DNA of 62,000 nucleotides from Phoronis australis (GCA_002633005.1 NMRA01000336.1:304301-366300); one strand, 5' to 3'. Counted from the stretch's first letter, positions 27,501-42,500 are shown. Notes: generated by a model not told the origin, from the letters alone. Numbers and translations: made by a program.

Positions 27501-30500
27501 TTATTTTCTTTAGTGATCCTTTCTGCTTCTACATACTATTATATATCTTTGATGAAGCGTAGCTACGAGAATTAGGATGACTTGGCGAAGAATTGCAGGT
27601 CCATTTTTTTTAGTCACCGTTAACTATTTCATCGCGTGCTCGCGATTACCCCAAAGTATTTCAAATGAGTCCTGTGAGTTAGACAAATGCTAGCAAGAGA
27701 CTGTGTGTGCAAAAGGCCTGACACTAGCGCGTGAAGCAAACTAGCATGGGAAGATATCCAGGTGAAATTTGTAAGATTTGTGTCCCTTGGAGTTTGGTTC
27801 GTCAACAAGCCTGATTTCGCGTAGCTTCCTCAAAATGGCACCTGGATGAGAGAAACTCGAGCGAAACTTAGATAGTTTTTCATGAATATGTTCAAGTAGT
27901 GTTGACTAAATTGTATCCAGAGTCATGTTATGTGTTAATTATAAGTCCATGTGCATAATGCATGTTTCATTCTATTTATTTGCTCTATTTTGAAATGAGT
28001 AGCTTTTGTGGGGATGTACTATCGCCCATGTATGCCTATGGCATTCAGGGCGATGTAATTGCCTATGAGTTCAGTGACTGTCAGAAAATCAAGATGCTCA
28101 TCTCAAAGTCCACAGTCACTCTTTTTTAAATTGTGTGCTTTTCAGAAATCATTTGTCCATTTATTATTCACATTGTGAAAGACAAATTTGCTGCAAAACA
28201 CAGATAAAAAGTCACTTTTTGGCAGATGTCCCCTGCTGTTCACCTAGTCTTATAAAAGTAAGTCAGAAATTCTATACTGCCAATAAAATTTTGTTTTTGT
28301 TCCGCAGAAGATACACTCACTAAAATCTTTTGGGGACACATGATGTATATGTGGATACTCTTTAATCTAGTTTGAGTGATATGAATGAGGAACTCCATGT
28401 ACTCTCTTTGTTCACTCAAAGCCTTATGTGGGATTGTGTGGTCATAGCATGCGCTTGGAATGTCCGCTGAACATGTGCTTAAAACATACTGAGTCATTGT
28501 CAGTTTTGTAGCCCTTCATTTAATTTAGCACATTAGACAATGAAGTAAACATAAACATTCCTTTTAGTCCTAGTACACCGTGTCTCGCCAATGAATAGTG
28601 TGACGTCTCCATACCTAACCCCTTATCTGCATACAGACCACTAAGCTAGTATGATGTTTGCATACTGTCCCACTTAGCTAGTATGTTGTTTGTATACCTA
28701 ACCATACTGAACAAGTTTTTATTTATTTATGTTATTATTGTGATATTTAAAATGAGGGTGACCTCTTCAGTGATAGCACTGCTTTCCAAGAGGGCCCTCA
28801 ACAAAAAAAAAACAGTAATATTATACAATGAAGTAATAAAAAGCAACAATGAAATATATGTAATAAAGATACAATTAATACAGGTTGAGAATTAAGACAA
28901 TAACTAAATGACCAATAATGGTAAAATGTTAACTAAGACTGATGAAATAAATTAAGAGATGATTCTAGACAGTGAGAGTATTTACGACAATGAAAAAATG
29001 ACATGATTAAGACAGGCAGGGTATAAAAGGTCAAGTAAATTACAGCCACTTTTTAATATTTACTTATAAGGTAGTAATTGAATTGGACTGTTTAATTTCT
29101 GGGCTAAAAGATTTCCATATTATAGCAGCTGCATAGATAAAAGATCTCTTGCCCGTCTCGGTTTTAATTTTTTTAGAATAACCATTGCCAGAAGAACGTG
29201 TAGAATATACAGCCTGGCTGCTATTGAATTTACTGCTGAGATATGCTAGAGCCAAGCCATTGATACATCTGTACATACAACAGGCAGAGAGATATTTATT
29301 TCTTTGTCTTATTTTCATAAATCCCAGCTTGGAATACAAGTCGTCAACCCTAGTGTCCCTAATTTTAGTACCCAGGATAGCCCTGGCGGCTCTATTTTGG
29401 ATTACTTAGACTTTGCTGACAAGTGTGTCACTAGTGTGCCCCCAAACCAGTAAACAATAATCAACATGAGGCTGAATAATAGAATAGTAAAGGGTCTTAA
29501 GAGTACTGACTAGGCGTTTAAGTACACCGATTTTCTTAGATAATTTCTTTGTGATATGATCTATGTGCATATTAAATTTAAGATTGGGATCTAAAGTAAG
29601 GCCCAAGTACTTAAACTTGTCAACATTCTCGATGGGAGAACCGTTGGTAGAAAGGGATAGTTTTTGTTGTTTTAATTTCTGGTGGGTTCCAAACAGCATC
29701 GACTTGGTTTTACTAACGTTAAGAGTGAGTTTATTTTGAATCAGCCAGTCATGGATAAGGGCTAGCTCATCGTTGAGAGAAGTTTCGAGTTCTTTTACCG
29801 ATCCAGCTGTGGACATAATTGCAGTGTCATCAGCATATAAAACTGGGACACTGTTGTGGAGGACAGTAGGGAGGTCGTTTACAAAAATATTGAATAATAG
29901 AGGGCCCAAAATGGAACCCTGAGGTACCCCCATGATTACTGTTGAGTAGTCAGACAGTATACCACCGTATTTGGTGGCCTGTTTACTGTCGTATAAGTAG
30001 TTTCTAAACCAAAGGAGTTTGTTATCATTAACTCCATAAGACTCTAGTTTCTGCAATAGGATACCATGGTCCACAGTGTCAAAGGCTTTCTTAAGGTCAA
30101 CAAAGACAGCACCAGTTAGCCTCCCCTGATCCATATTATTAAAGATAAACTCAGTAGCATGAATGTTTGTAGTAAGAATGCAAGGGGCGGAAACCAGACT
30201 GTGCTGCCGAGAGAAGGGAATTTTGCTCCAGGAACTGGTGAAGCTGCTTTTGAACACACCTTTCAAGAATTTTGGACACTGCAGGGAGGACCGATATTGG
30301 TATATAATTTTCGCAACTTGACTTTTCACCATCTTTAAAAACAGGAGTAACAACTGCCATCTTCCATTCCCTAGGAATTGTGGCCGTTTTTAAACTTAAA
30401 TTCATGATATTGGTAAGGGGCTCAGCTATTTGTTGAGATGCCAGTTTTCATAGTTTGGCATCAATGCTATCGATGCCAATGGCACCACTAGAGTTCAGAG

Positions 30501-33500
30501 TTTTTATTTGTTCTCGGACGTAGTCAACTTGAATGTCTTGAAACTTAAATGATATTCCCTCTTGTATCTTGGGCGGGAGCTCAATAGTTGACATACTGAA
30601 ATTCTCAGCAAGTTTTTGGCCAATGCCAGTAAAAAAGTCATTAAATGCATTTGCTATTTTACTTTTGTCCGAAACAAAATCGTTTCCAATTAGAAATTTA
30701 TTTGCGACAGACTTGGACTTGTTAGGTAAAATTGATTTGACGAGTGCAATGATTATATATATTGTCCAACTTCACTAATGTTTTGATACTGAACCACTTA
30801 GCTACAGTAGTATGATATTTGCATTCCGGCCCACTTAGTATGATGTTCGAATGCTGACCCCTTTTCCCACTAACCACAGCTTGATGTATATTTGTTTCCT
30901 AATCTGCTTAGCTTGTGTTATGTTTGTGGACCGACCCACTTGCCTAGTATGCTGTTTGCACTCTGAATCGTATATTAGTTTTTGATATGTGTTTTAGTAC
31001 AGAGCAAAGTATTTTGCGGGCGAATGGGCACTTACTCAACATAAGACAGGGATGCAATGTCTCTGTAACAATTATTGCGTGTGTAACATGCACCGTTTGT
31101 GCTGGGCTTTGTACTGCTAAATACCCAACGGCGTTCTTACACAAATGAGCACTACCAAGAAGACAACAAAAGACGTTTGAACTGCATACAGACTTTTAAT
31201 GAAAAATTTTCGTTTCAACCCAAAAATTGAGTTGTCAGAAGCACTGAATATTGTATGAAGTCAATGGTGACTCATTCCTTCCTAACTGTATCACTCAAAA
31301 TTATTAAGCAAGCCCAGAACGGCTACACGAAGATTGCAATCATTCGCCGGGATGCAGCTAAGTGGCAGCAAAACTTATTGTCCGACGATAGTTAATCGAA
31401 TGAAGAGGAAGAAGCATAAAAATTCCTGTGCACGACGCAGCATCCGTCGGTCGGGCTCACGTGGTGTGCGACTTAATTATGTTTGCTTAGTGCAATCAGC
31501 TTTATTTAGGCTCCGTTTCATTTGGCTGCTGCTGTTCACTATCTACACAACTTTGAACGCGCGATATCCCGACTTGTCTGTATTGTGTATGGGGGCCTAA
31601 ACAAAAATATTTCTCATTGCGTCGAGGATAAAATCGGGACACGTCGTCCGGGGGGGGAGATTTTAGCCACTGACGAGGGCATTTGCAAAGGCCAGGACGT
31701 TTTAAAAATAAAAGTGTTTCCTAAACACGCCAGTTGATGTCAGGCGTGCAATTTCAGTGTCACAGTCAGAAGTCAAACAGCACAGTCTAATTAAACCAGA
31801 GCACATGTTACGCTACAACGAGAAGTTGCAGCCTGCGATGTTATTTTCCCATTTGTATTTTCATCAGAAATTTTTGTCATGCGGGACGCGGTGATTCTTT
31901 TCATAGATAAAGCGTCAAACACAAGCTAAACGCAAGACAATCGAGTAATGGTCGTGACATCGTTATACCGATTCTCGCATTCAAGCCTTATAGAGTAGTA
32001 ACCATCCGTTGAACGCTTTAGTGATAGTAGAGTTGCTTCAATCCCAAATTAGTGTTTCTAAAATTTTCCTTCTCCGAAAGTCACGGGACAAAAATCCGAT
32101 GTTTATGGTATTGTCCGAAATTCGAGGATCATTGGAAAACAGTTTTTGGGCCTTGTACGAATTTCGTGGACTATGAAAAACTCATTTCTGAAATATTTAT
32201 TCTTGTTCGGAAATGGCGGGCCGTCCGAAAATCGCGCGACTTTACTGTACCTGTTATTTAGTGAATTCCTGCAAGTGACGTTATCTGCCTGCCTGCGGGT
32301 GGCGTGGCGATTAGTGGGAATAGTTGATTAGTTGAAGTGTGTTCTATGTTGCTCAAGTGGTGACCCCGTTGCTGACGTCATTTTTTGTTATCAGCCTGTT
32401 AGGACTATGTTCTTGAAAATGGTAATTATAATCCTTGTAGATGAGAAAATCCGTATTTGTATGCTCGTTTATGTGTCAAAATAAAGACTTATCTCCCTTG
32501 TCATGCATACTCGGGGAATTCCCTGTCAATGGAATCCCCTAGTATAGAATCGCGACGAATGCGAACGATATTGGAGTACCTGTAGTATTAATTGAAGCAA
32601 TTTTATAACGAAAACCATCATTGAAACGGTTTAGTTATCACTAACTGAACATAAAAGGTTCACTGTACGATTAAAATAAAACTAGCAGAAGCACAGTTGA
32701 CAAGTCAACTAATTGCGCTTTTGACATTCCCACACTGAACTGCAATTTGTTTGCTAATATTACCCCTGTAGTTCACCAAACTTTAGTAGATCTTTGTTGT
32801 GCACTAACAGTGGCGGATCTAGGATACCATAAGGGGGGCCCAACATGCTGCCTCGGAGAATTGGGCAAAGCGCGATTGTATGCACAGCCGCCCCGAAAGT
32901 TGCGGGGGCCGACGATGTGACTGACCTAGTGGTCCTCCCCAAAAAAAGGCAACCCGATTCCGCTGCGCTCCAGGGTTTCCTGTTCCTTGTTGGTGAACTC
33001 AATATTTCTTCACGCTTCACGCTGTTGCTATTTAATTTTGCTTGCATCAGCCAGGGGGGTCCCCTGGCCCCCCCCCCCCCTAAATCTGCTTATGACTAAT
33101 TACAATACCAGAACAACAATTTTTTGCGAGACATTAATGATGTAATTGATACTGATGATGAAGAAACTAGTGGTGACGTTTTGTAGTGCTGTTCCAGTGG
33201 CGGATCAGGGATCAGAATGGGGGCTCCAACATATGTTGCCTCGGGGAATTAGGCAGAGCGCGGTTGTATGTGTACAGGCATCCCGAAAGTTACGGGGGCC
33301 CGGAGTATGAAGCTTCTGTTCAGGAAATCTATCGACTAAACAATTTTTAAAAATAAAAAAAAAAAACGGTTACAAGAGCCCGCCACGATCTGGGGTCTGA
33401 GCCCCCCCCTTTCTCCAGTACCGGTCCTAGTTATATTTCCTCACATGTCGCGCTGTTGCTGTTTCATTTTGCTTGTGGCAGCCCTTGCCCCCCCCCCAAG

Positions 33501-36500
33501 TTCGCCTATGTGTTCCTATTAGTGACATAATTAAAGGAAATTATCAAGCAGTGTATGCTAACCCTGAGGCTCTGGCATCAACAAGTGATGGTGTGAAACG
33601 CTTGCAAAACAAGGAATTAGCTTCCAAAACAAGGAATTAGCTTACAAAGTGGCAATTCTGGTAATCAACGAAGGACACATTGTTTTAGAATGGTGAGTTT
33701 AATGCAGGTAAAAAATACTTTCAATAACATCTATTTGTATCACAACACTGAGGTTTCACAGCACCAATTTTCATGCCTTTTCTAATACCCAGAAATTCCA
33801 AATCTGGAAGTTTTACGGAAATCTGGGAAAGTCCAAAAATAATCAAAAACATAAATTCGTTCAATGCAGATGCACTAAATAAAAAATGCCTCCCAAGAGA
33901 CACAGCAACCTGGAATTAACAAGGAACCCAGCAGCTGCCTTTTAGGTCACCCTGAAGTAAAAAAATTGGGACAGAGTCGGAAATCCACATCTTAAAATAA
34001 GATTTTCATGGGTGATTTTACTGTCAAAATTGCCCTTTAATTTTTGATTTTTGATAGAGTAACACCATCAGTGATAGTGTTATCAAAGCAACAAATGTGC
34101 AGAGAACATCATGTAGGCATCCATTCTTAACCTTAACTATATATAGGAAATCCAAAATCTATAACATTTTAAATGTTTATGTAAAAGTAATCCTGTATTA
34201 TACATTGACGTTAGATGCTAAAGACACAATTGTAACATTTCATTATCTTGTTAAACCATTTATTTTTTCCAAAACATATGTAAACAATAACATTTTATCT
34301 CATGGCCCAAGTTCCCTTGGTATGTATCTATCCAACCAATAAAAATATTCTTTGATCAAAACCCCCTTAAGCATATTAAGCACTGAGATCATTCAGTGAC
34401 TAACTCACTATGCAACTGATTTTAACAACACACACACACACATCATTTCTTGTGAAAAAAACACTCATAGCTTAAATATCAGAAAGTCCCTCATGATTTT
34501 TAAATCGAAAGCATTGTGTCATGACTCTTTAACCACACGGGTACTGCCACTATTATCTGCTTCAGAGTCATTAACTGAAATGGACTATTGATATCTGTTG
34601 TCACTTATGATTTCTACCTTTCGTCACTGACATTTTTAAAGCTAGTGTAAACTACCACACCATCACTAAAGATCAAAAACTAAACAATAAATTGTCATCA
34701 CATTTACAACCTTTTTTTCTTTAAGCAGATCCTCTTATAAACAAGAACAGACATCCATCAGTTTTACAACTAACTACACACTGAATTTCAAAAATTGATT
34801 ACGCAAAAATTCTCTAGTTTGGGACACTGAATAAGTATTTTGATCAAAGTAGGAGCTTGTCCCAGTTTTTAGAAATTCACACAACTGTCTGTCAGAAATT
34901 CAAGGGGAATGGTAACAATTTATTAAATGTTTGTCATGATAGTCACTTTTTATGAACTTAAAGGAGTATTCTTGCAACCTGTTATGCTACAACATAGCGT
35001 TAGGAATTTGAAAAGTACGAAAATATACAAATCAGTCACACCTCAAACTTCAGGATGAAAAAATTAAATTTCAGCCATGATTTCTGTGTTCTGAATTTAG
35101 GAGGCTGTCTCAATCTGGAAAATTTTTAATGTAATATATCACCGATCTAATTAATATCATCAACTGTGTCACCTTTGCTAAAAATATTAGTTAAAAACAA
35201 TTATAAGCCATAAATGTGAGCCATCCGAAAAGTATTCAAACATACACCCTTGCCCGCATGATGGCGAATGCATGCAGCAGTCAGTAACCTCTGTATAGCA
35301 CAGAGTTGAGGGTTTTTGGCAAACATCTACATGTATTCCATACCTTATGGCTACAGTGAATTCATTCTTAGTCATACCAATATGCAGTGAATGACACATA
35401 GTAAAAGAAGTGATAGCCCATTTGTCATCCAGGTTCCTCATGGGAAGTCTAAGCACACTTTTTCTGATCATCCAAAGATGTACTGATTTTAAACAACAGT
35501 TTCTGATCAAGTTGCTCAGTTGAATCTTTAGACATGTTTGACAGGAAAGGGTTGGATTGTTGATAATCCTCAGATACTGAATACCCATGGTCAACCAACT
35601 CTTTGCTCCTGTTGGCTTCTTAGAAACAGACTGCAAATCAATCCATTAGTACATGTTTCTGTCTATCTTTAGACTAAGCAATGAGATTGCTGACATCCAT
35701 TCTTGCTGATTTCTGCAGCTGTGTGAGTTTTGAACAAAACGAAAGGCCAATTAGAGACGGTGGTCACTGTCTAATCCACTTAATAATAGGAATGTTATTC
35801 AGTTGTTACATTGGCGTCAACTTTTTTCGACCATGTCCTTGTCCTGTTGTTCGTTTCCCATTTTTTCCCAACAACACGTGTATTCGCGTGGTCAAGTCTA
35901 GACATTTGCAGGGGCGGATCCAAGATTTTTTTTTAGGGGCGGCAGGGCAGAGCATTAGCCAAGATTTTGCCCGTCAGATGGCACACCCCCGAACTGCCAA
36001 ATGGAATCTGGGAGAGTTTTAGGTGGGGGGGGGCATGGCCCGCTTGGCCCCCCTCTAAATCTGCCACTGATTTGCTGACACTGGCACTGGTCTGGTGTGT
36101 TCCAGGCTGGCTTAAACACTAACAGTCTGACTCTGTGAGGTATAACTAGTGAACCTGCACTGAAGTTATTACAACATGTTGATAGCGTCATTCTCAAAAC
36201 CAGGGAACATTATATCCGACTTGTTTCCAAAGTAGTTAGGTGTGATAAAACTGAACTCGAAGTCCAAGTGGCCACAGTCACACAGTGATGTGTTGAAAAT
36301 CAATTAACCTTCAATTTAGATCCCTTTTAACTCGCTCATCATGCAAATACAACCGCAGAGGCGTACGTGACTGGCCCCGGTTAGACTGCCAGTTCGGAGA
36401 TTAATCTTAGACGGCATTTACAACAGTTTTTCAGTAACATGCAGATGATACTACTTTGTCTGTTGTGGCAAACTCGCTGATGGCTGTAGAGGGCAGACTC

Positions 36501-39500
36501 CAGTCTGATCTGGATAGGGTTGCTACCTGGTGTACTGATAATAAAATGGTAATTAATGCTGATAAAACAAAATGTACGAGTATTGCCACAGAGCAACGGC
36601 ATAGTAGAAGTAATCTTGAGCTTAACCTTGCTATTTCCAATGTACGCCTCAAATATGTTGACAGTGAAAAGTTATTAGGTGTTACTGTAGACAAGACCCT
36701 CAGCTGGTCTAGCCATATAAATGGGACTGTGTCCAAAATTAGGCAGCGCCTTGGTCTTCTCCGGTGTATATCACCATTTCTTCCCACAGAAGGGCGTCTG
36801 CAATATTTCAGCGCTTGTGTATTCCCTCTGTTTGTTTATTGTAGTACTCTGTGGTGCAAAATTAGTTTCCTCTTTATTGATCGAAGGCTCAAAAGCAGGT
36901 GGCCAGACTTGTTCTAGGTGTGCCTTTTGACACTCCGTCAACCCATATGTTTAAACAGACTGGGGTGGCTCCCTATCGACTAGTATTTTATATATAGGCG
37001 TCTGTGTATGATGCATAGGTGCTTTCACGGTAATGTACCGACTTATCTATCTCATAATCTTGTACTTGTTCGAAATAGCCACCAGATTAGGACAAGATTT
37101 TCTGCCTCAAACAATTTGGTTTTGCCCAGACACAGAACATCGTTTTATTCTAAGTCCTTCTTTATTCAGACCATTAAACAGTGGAACAGTTTGCCTAATA
37201 ATCTTAAGGATGCTGATTGTTATGATAATTTCAGACACCACCTCATCAGTTACCTGTGGTCGTCATAGATGTCCCTCCTTCTTGTCTTTCCAATATATTT
37301 ATTTATCTTTAATTGAATTTGTTTTATCCAATTTGTAAATATTATTTTATTTTATTTAATGTATCTTATTGTATCTTAATTTAACCTGTTTAATCTGTTT
37401 ATCTAACTTAATTTAATTAATTTAATTTCTTGCTGCGGAGTACCATGCTGGATGTTAGCCTTTGGCTAAAGCATGTTTTACATTTATTATATTTTTATCC
37501 TCTTTAAATAAAGTTTATTATTATTATTATTATTATTATAACATTTACATTGATTAAGAAACGCAAGCGCCTGTGCGATAGGCCTACTGCCTAACACAGA
37601 AATCGCGAGCCACCATATTTACAAAAGCGCTGTCTACCGAGCAAAAGAATAGAAGTGATCAGAACTTCTTTCGCGCAGGCAAATGTACTCCATATGAGTA
37701 AGATAATACACGCAGTGTTGGCTTGCGTAGTAAATGGTGTTTGGAGTCTCAAAATTGTAAGCCTGTTGATGACGTCATGTATGTTATCTACCTGCCCACA
37801 GGCGGTGCAGCGATTAATGGGAGTTAAATTGCCAGTTGAAATGCATTTTCTACTTGATGTACATAATTTCATCTACCCGTTATTTAGTGAATTCCCGCAG
37901 ATCGCGCAGCGATTATAGTGGGAACTGTTGAATTAGTTGAAATGCTTGTTTGATGTGTCTTAAGTTGTGAGCCTGGTAACCTTGTGCTGGTGTCATGTAC
38001 GTTATCTGTCTGCCTGCAGGTGGCGCAGCGATTAGGGGGAATAGTTGAATTAGTTTAAATGCAGTGTCCTGTGTCTCTCAAATAGCGGAGTTGCAATGCC
38101 GCCATATTGGAAATGGGTCAGAATGTTGCATTGTGGTTAAGCCGGTAAACAAGTACGTCGGCAAGCGAGGGGGCGAACCGGCCACAGGGAGGTTATACGT
38201 GTTGTGTGCCTGGCATGCTATAATACCAGTTAGCGAAATCAAAAATTTAGTTACTACCTGTTTCCCAAGGATCAAGAACTGCGTTAAACATGGGTCAGAG
38301 ACTTCGGTAGAGCTGGTAGCAAAGGCCGACTTCGTGAATTCTTTTCGACTTCGTAGCATAAAGTATGCAGCGCTCATTTTGAGGGCGGCAAGAAAACGTA
38401 TCTTAGAAACTGCCCAACAATATCTCCCTTCAAAGAAACAGTAAAAAATACTCCACGGCGGTTGGTAGTGAAAAAAAAAACTTGTTTTCGCTTGACCAGA
38501 ACCAAGCCAACATGAGCGATTTTGAGGATAATGCCTCCACACAATCACCTATTCTGGGTCGACTCACTTAACGTATGCACACTATATGTATTACGCGCTC
38601 AGATAAAGCGTGCAGAATATTTTATTTACTTTCTACAAAATTGTGGTGCATTGCTATCAAAATCCGTTGTTAAATTGCGATCATTTTTCATAATATTGTG
38701 TTGAAGTTTCAGGGCGAAATCTTGCCGACAAATGCGTAGCTGCTGGTCTCGCAATCGTCGATAGGGCTTGAATTCTTAACTAAGAATACAGCTTTGACTC
38801 AACAAATTACCTGAAATCCTCCTCAAGTTTTCCAAATAGCGTCTCTAAGATTTTTAAGTTTTTGTGAAGTCTGGATTAACTGCAGATTAAGTCCAAATCT
38901 GCGCTAGATTGTAGCACGCAACCCGAGAAAAATCTCTGTGGGAACACATGTTGTTGTCACGTGACGTTTGTTTTGAAGTTTGTATGCGTGTGTGTGAGAG
39001 TAAGCGTGCGTGTGCTTGTCAGAGTTCATTTGCCAGAGTAATGTAATGATCTAGGTGTGCATTGTATCCAAAAAAAAAAAAAATAAAAATAAGTCAAACA
39101 GTCAAGCAGAGCGTGTTTTAATATTTACGGCTTAGCACTTGCTGGCCTCATCTGCTAAAAACGTTCGAGAATTTTTTCGGTAAGACCGACATGTCACTCA
39201 TTGAGTCGCCGGGTGAGTGGATGCGTGACCGTAGTGTAACAGCTATTTCCCGGAAGATTTGGGGTGTAAGGGTGCGAAGTGGGTCATTTTGACCTTAAAA
39301 ACACCAATTATGATTAGTTAAATAATTTCTCTTAAAAATAATGCAGAAGCTTTTTACGGTATTGGAAACTTTCGGAAATTAGTGCCAATATTTATTTGCC
39401 GATGCTATGTTACCCGATTAATCTTCGATGACAGTCGGTACATTATGCAGCGCGCGCTTCTTGGTCGCGTGCTAACACTGGTCGAGTTTTTTTTTTTAGT

Positions 39501-42500
39501 CTTCGATTCACGGTTTTCACATGCACAAAGAAGTTTGAGGCCGGAGAAGATCTGTACTGGAAAGAAACAATGCAATCCCGCTCTTTGACAAGTACGCTGT
39601 GTCTGTTTTCAAAGTCCAGACCCGCGTAGTGGGGCACATCCCTCGCAAGAGCAGCAAAACTTCTGCGTTCTTTTTGAATCGCGGCGTAAGTTTGAAGTGT
39701 ATACGGACATAACGGTGAGGCTCGTGGTCCGTTACAAATTCAGGCTGTCGGATCTTTCAATTGATAAATTGGAGACGTTAGAACTGTAGGTAAGGGCATT
39801 TTTCGCATGTAGTTCATGGGCTGGGCGCTTACTTTAGCAAAGTCTGAAAACGCGTTGGGGCACTTGTTGAGCCATGGGCGCTAATTAGGGCGAATAGCGG
39901 CAGAATTACATACAGCAGCGTAGTTTAATGCACACAAATCACACGTCGTGCAAACCAATCGGCCATTCCATTTACCATTATCAATCCCAATAGCCTTTGC
40001 GCACCCTAATTTCCGGACATGCGCAATCGTTAAATCGATTCGGTTGCAACTCCGCTATTGGGAGCCTGTTGCTGATGTCACGTTTGTTTTCAGCCTGTCC
40101 CTTCAGGTAGCGCAGCGATTAGTGAGAATAGTTGAATTAGTTGAAATGCGTGTTAGGAGTCTCTAAAATTGTTACCCTGATGATGTCATGTACGTTGTCT
40201 ACCTGCCCACAGGTGCCGCAGCCATTATTGGGAATATTTGATTTATTTGAAATGGGTTTTCTACTTGTTCTACCTAACTGTGTGTCTCAAGTTGTGAGCC
40301 GCGGTTGCTGACATCATATAAGTTATGTACCAGCTCACAAATGGCACCGTGATTAGTAGGTATAGTTGAATTAGTTGAAATGTGTGTCTTGTGTCTCTAA
40401 AGTTGAGAAACTCTATCTTACGTCTTTATCTGTATGTGGTGTAGAGGTAGCTTGAAGTATATCAATTTCTGGAAACTTAACACTGACGTCTTATATATCA
40501 TTTACCTGTGAATGAAGTCACTGTTTCAGCTTTCTTTGCACTGACATGCTTTAGCGCCTCCTATATCCAATATTTATAACAGTAAGAGAAAAGCAACATA
40601 AGATGCGCTGCAATTAGTTGAATTTCAGCTTCCTATTAATCAATTAGTAGGTCCCTACCAAAGATTCTGACATGATTCACTCTACCAGGTGGAGCAGCTA
40701 CTGGTTTTTATAATGCAACTAACACTGTGTGTGATCACTATTTCCCCTCAAGATGGAACAAGCAACCAATTTACCTGGTTTTTCTGCACCAACATATTTA
40801 TATGTGGAGACATTATGCCATCATTTCTGTCTGGCCGGTATCCATCCGACGTCTGCTGCTCTATCTCTTAGTTTTTTATGTTTGCCTCTCTATCTTCAAA
40901 GGTCTTCAACGTATTTTCATAAAATTTGGCATAGTGAGATGAAGGTATCCTCCTGTTTTCAGACGGATTCGATGTAGTTTGTGCTACCTAGCAGCCATTT
41001 TTACTGTTTCTTTATTGTTTTTTGATAGTGCCAATTTTTAATTTTTTACGTTTACTGTTTTCGCCTTAATAAGCACTCCCACGCATTTTCAGACTTTGCT
41101 AAAATAAGTGCCCTGTTCATGAACGCCGCATGCCAAAAATTCCTTACATACAATTCTTTAATACTACAGTAACGTCTTCAATTTATCAATAAGATCGACA
41201 GTCCTGAAAATATCATTGTGTACAGAATTTGTAGACTACAAGCCTCACCGTTATGTTGGTATTTAGCCGGGACTATACACTTCAAACTTCCGCCGTCTTC
41301 AAAAAGAACGCAAGTTTTGCTGATCTTGCGAGAGATGTGTCCTACTATGGTCTGTCCTTTCAGAACAGATGCAGCGTACTTGTCAAAGGTATTGTATTGT
41401 GTCTTTCCCGTACATATCTTCCCCCTCAACAGGAATCCAAATCTCTTTGTACAAGTGAAAACCGCGAATCGAAGACTAATAAAAACTTGACCTTTGTTCA
41501 GTTCAAAGCATGTGGCTAGGAAGCGCGTGCTACATTCAAGAATTAAATACTGGCACTTATTTGCGAAAGTTTCTAATACTGTAAAAAAATGTGTTAATTT
41601 TATAGGGGAATTGTTAAATTAGTTGTAATTGGTGTTTTTAAAGTCAAAATGACCCATTGATGGAAACACTTCCGCACCCTTACACGCCCCAAATCTCCCG
41701 AAAAATAACTGTTCGCATCCAGTCACCCAGCGACTCAATGACATCGGCCTTACCGAGACAATTCTCAACAAGTGCTAAATAAAACACGTTCTGCTTTACT
41801 GCTTGTGTTAATTTCCTTAGTTACAATGCACACCTAGATCGTTACATCACATTTACTCTGGCAAATACTCTGACGACACATACGCACTTGCTCTCTCACA
41901 CAATATGCAGACGAACTTCAGAACAAACGTCAAGTGACAACAACGTGTGTTCGGCCAGAGATTTTTCTCGTGTTGCGGAGTACGATCTTGCATAGATTTG
42001 GACTTAGTATGCAGTTAATCATGTGTGCACCCAGGGTGGGCTCAAGGGGCTCGAATGAGCCCCCCCATTTGGCGAAATGGGAAAAGTTTATGTCCTCCCC
42101 TGAGAGGCCAAAATCCGACAAAATGGAACAAAAGTCCCTAAATAAGCGCAATTCGCAGTGGTGCTTTGGTTTTTTTAGTCCGTCCGCTCTTTTGTTACCA
42201 AAAGGTCCACAATGTCAAAAATTCGAGGCCCCCCCATGGTAGTGAAGGCTGGGTGCACGCATGTTAATCCCGACTCTACAGGAACCGAAAAATCTTACGC
42301 ATGCTATTTTGAAAACTTAAGGACTGCAGGTAATTTGTTGAGTCGAAACTGTATTTTTACTCAAGAATTCAAGTTGACCTATCAACGATCACAAGGCAGC
42401 GACGTATCAGTCAGCGTGTTTTCGCACTGGAATTTTCTGAAAAATGCTTGTTAGTTAACAACAATGTTTGATAGCAATGCACTCCAATTTTGTAAAAAAT

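Larger units (their letters stand above)
32406..33683 (+). repeat. Dispersed repeat, copy B, interrupted by two MITEs
   Basis: Same element as 15567-16275. Two insertions (32808-33094 and 33195-33510) account for most of the length difference; copy A gives the uninterrupted sequence at the first site. Confidence 0.75.
38081..40059 (+). mobile_element. P-like element with THAP domain, carrying a nested R-family copy
   Basis: Ends in exact 16 bp inverted repeats AATAGCGGAGTTGCAA (38081-38096) and TTGCAACTCCGCTATT (40044-40059), closely related to the TIR of 22195-23816. It holds THAP remnants (38190-38450) and an R-family element (38625-39895). Flanking sequence on both sides is the same tandem repeat. 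Confidence 0.75.

Noticed and set aside
34426-34442. CA microsatellite
   Set aside because: Too short to be of note.
35187-35636. 149-codon minus frame as a host gene
   Set aside because: No start or splice context, and the only resemblance is a loose one to mobile-element-associated proteins.
36431-36787. 118-codon minus frame
   Set aside because: It is antisense to the LINE reverse-transcriptase fragment at 36441-37268, which explains the open stretch.
38078-38548. 156-codon minus frame
   Set aside because: It is antisense to the THAP remnant of the P-like element; no domain of its own.
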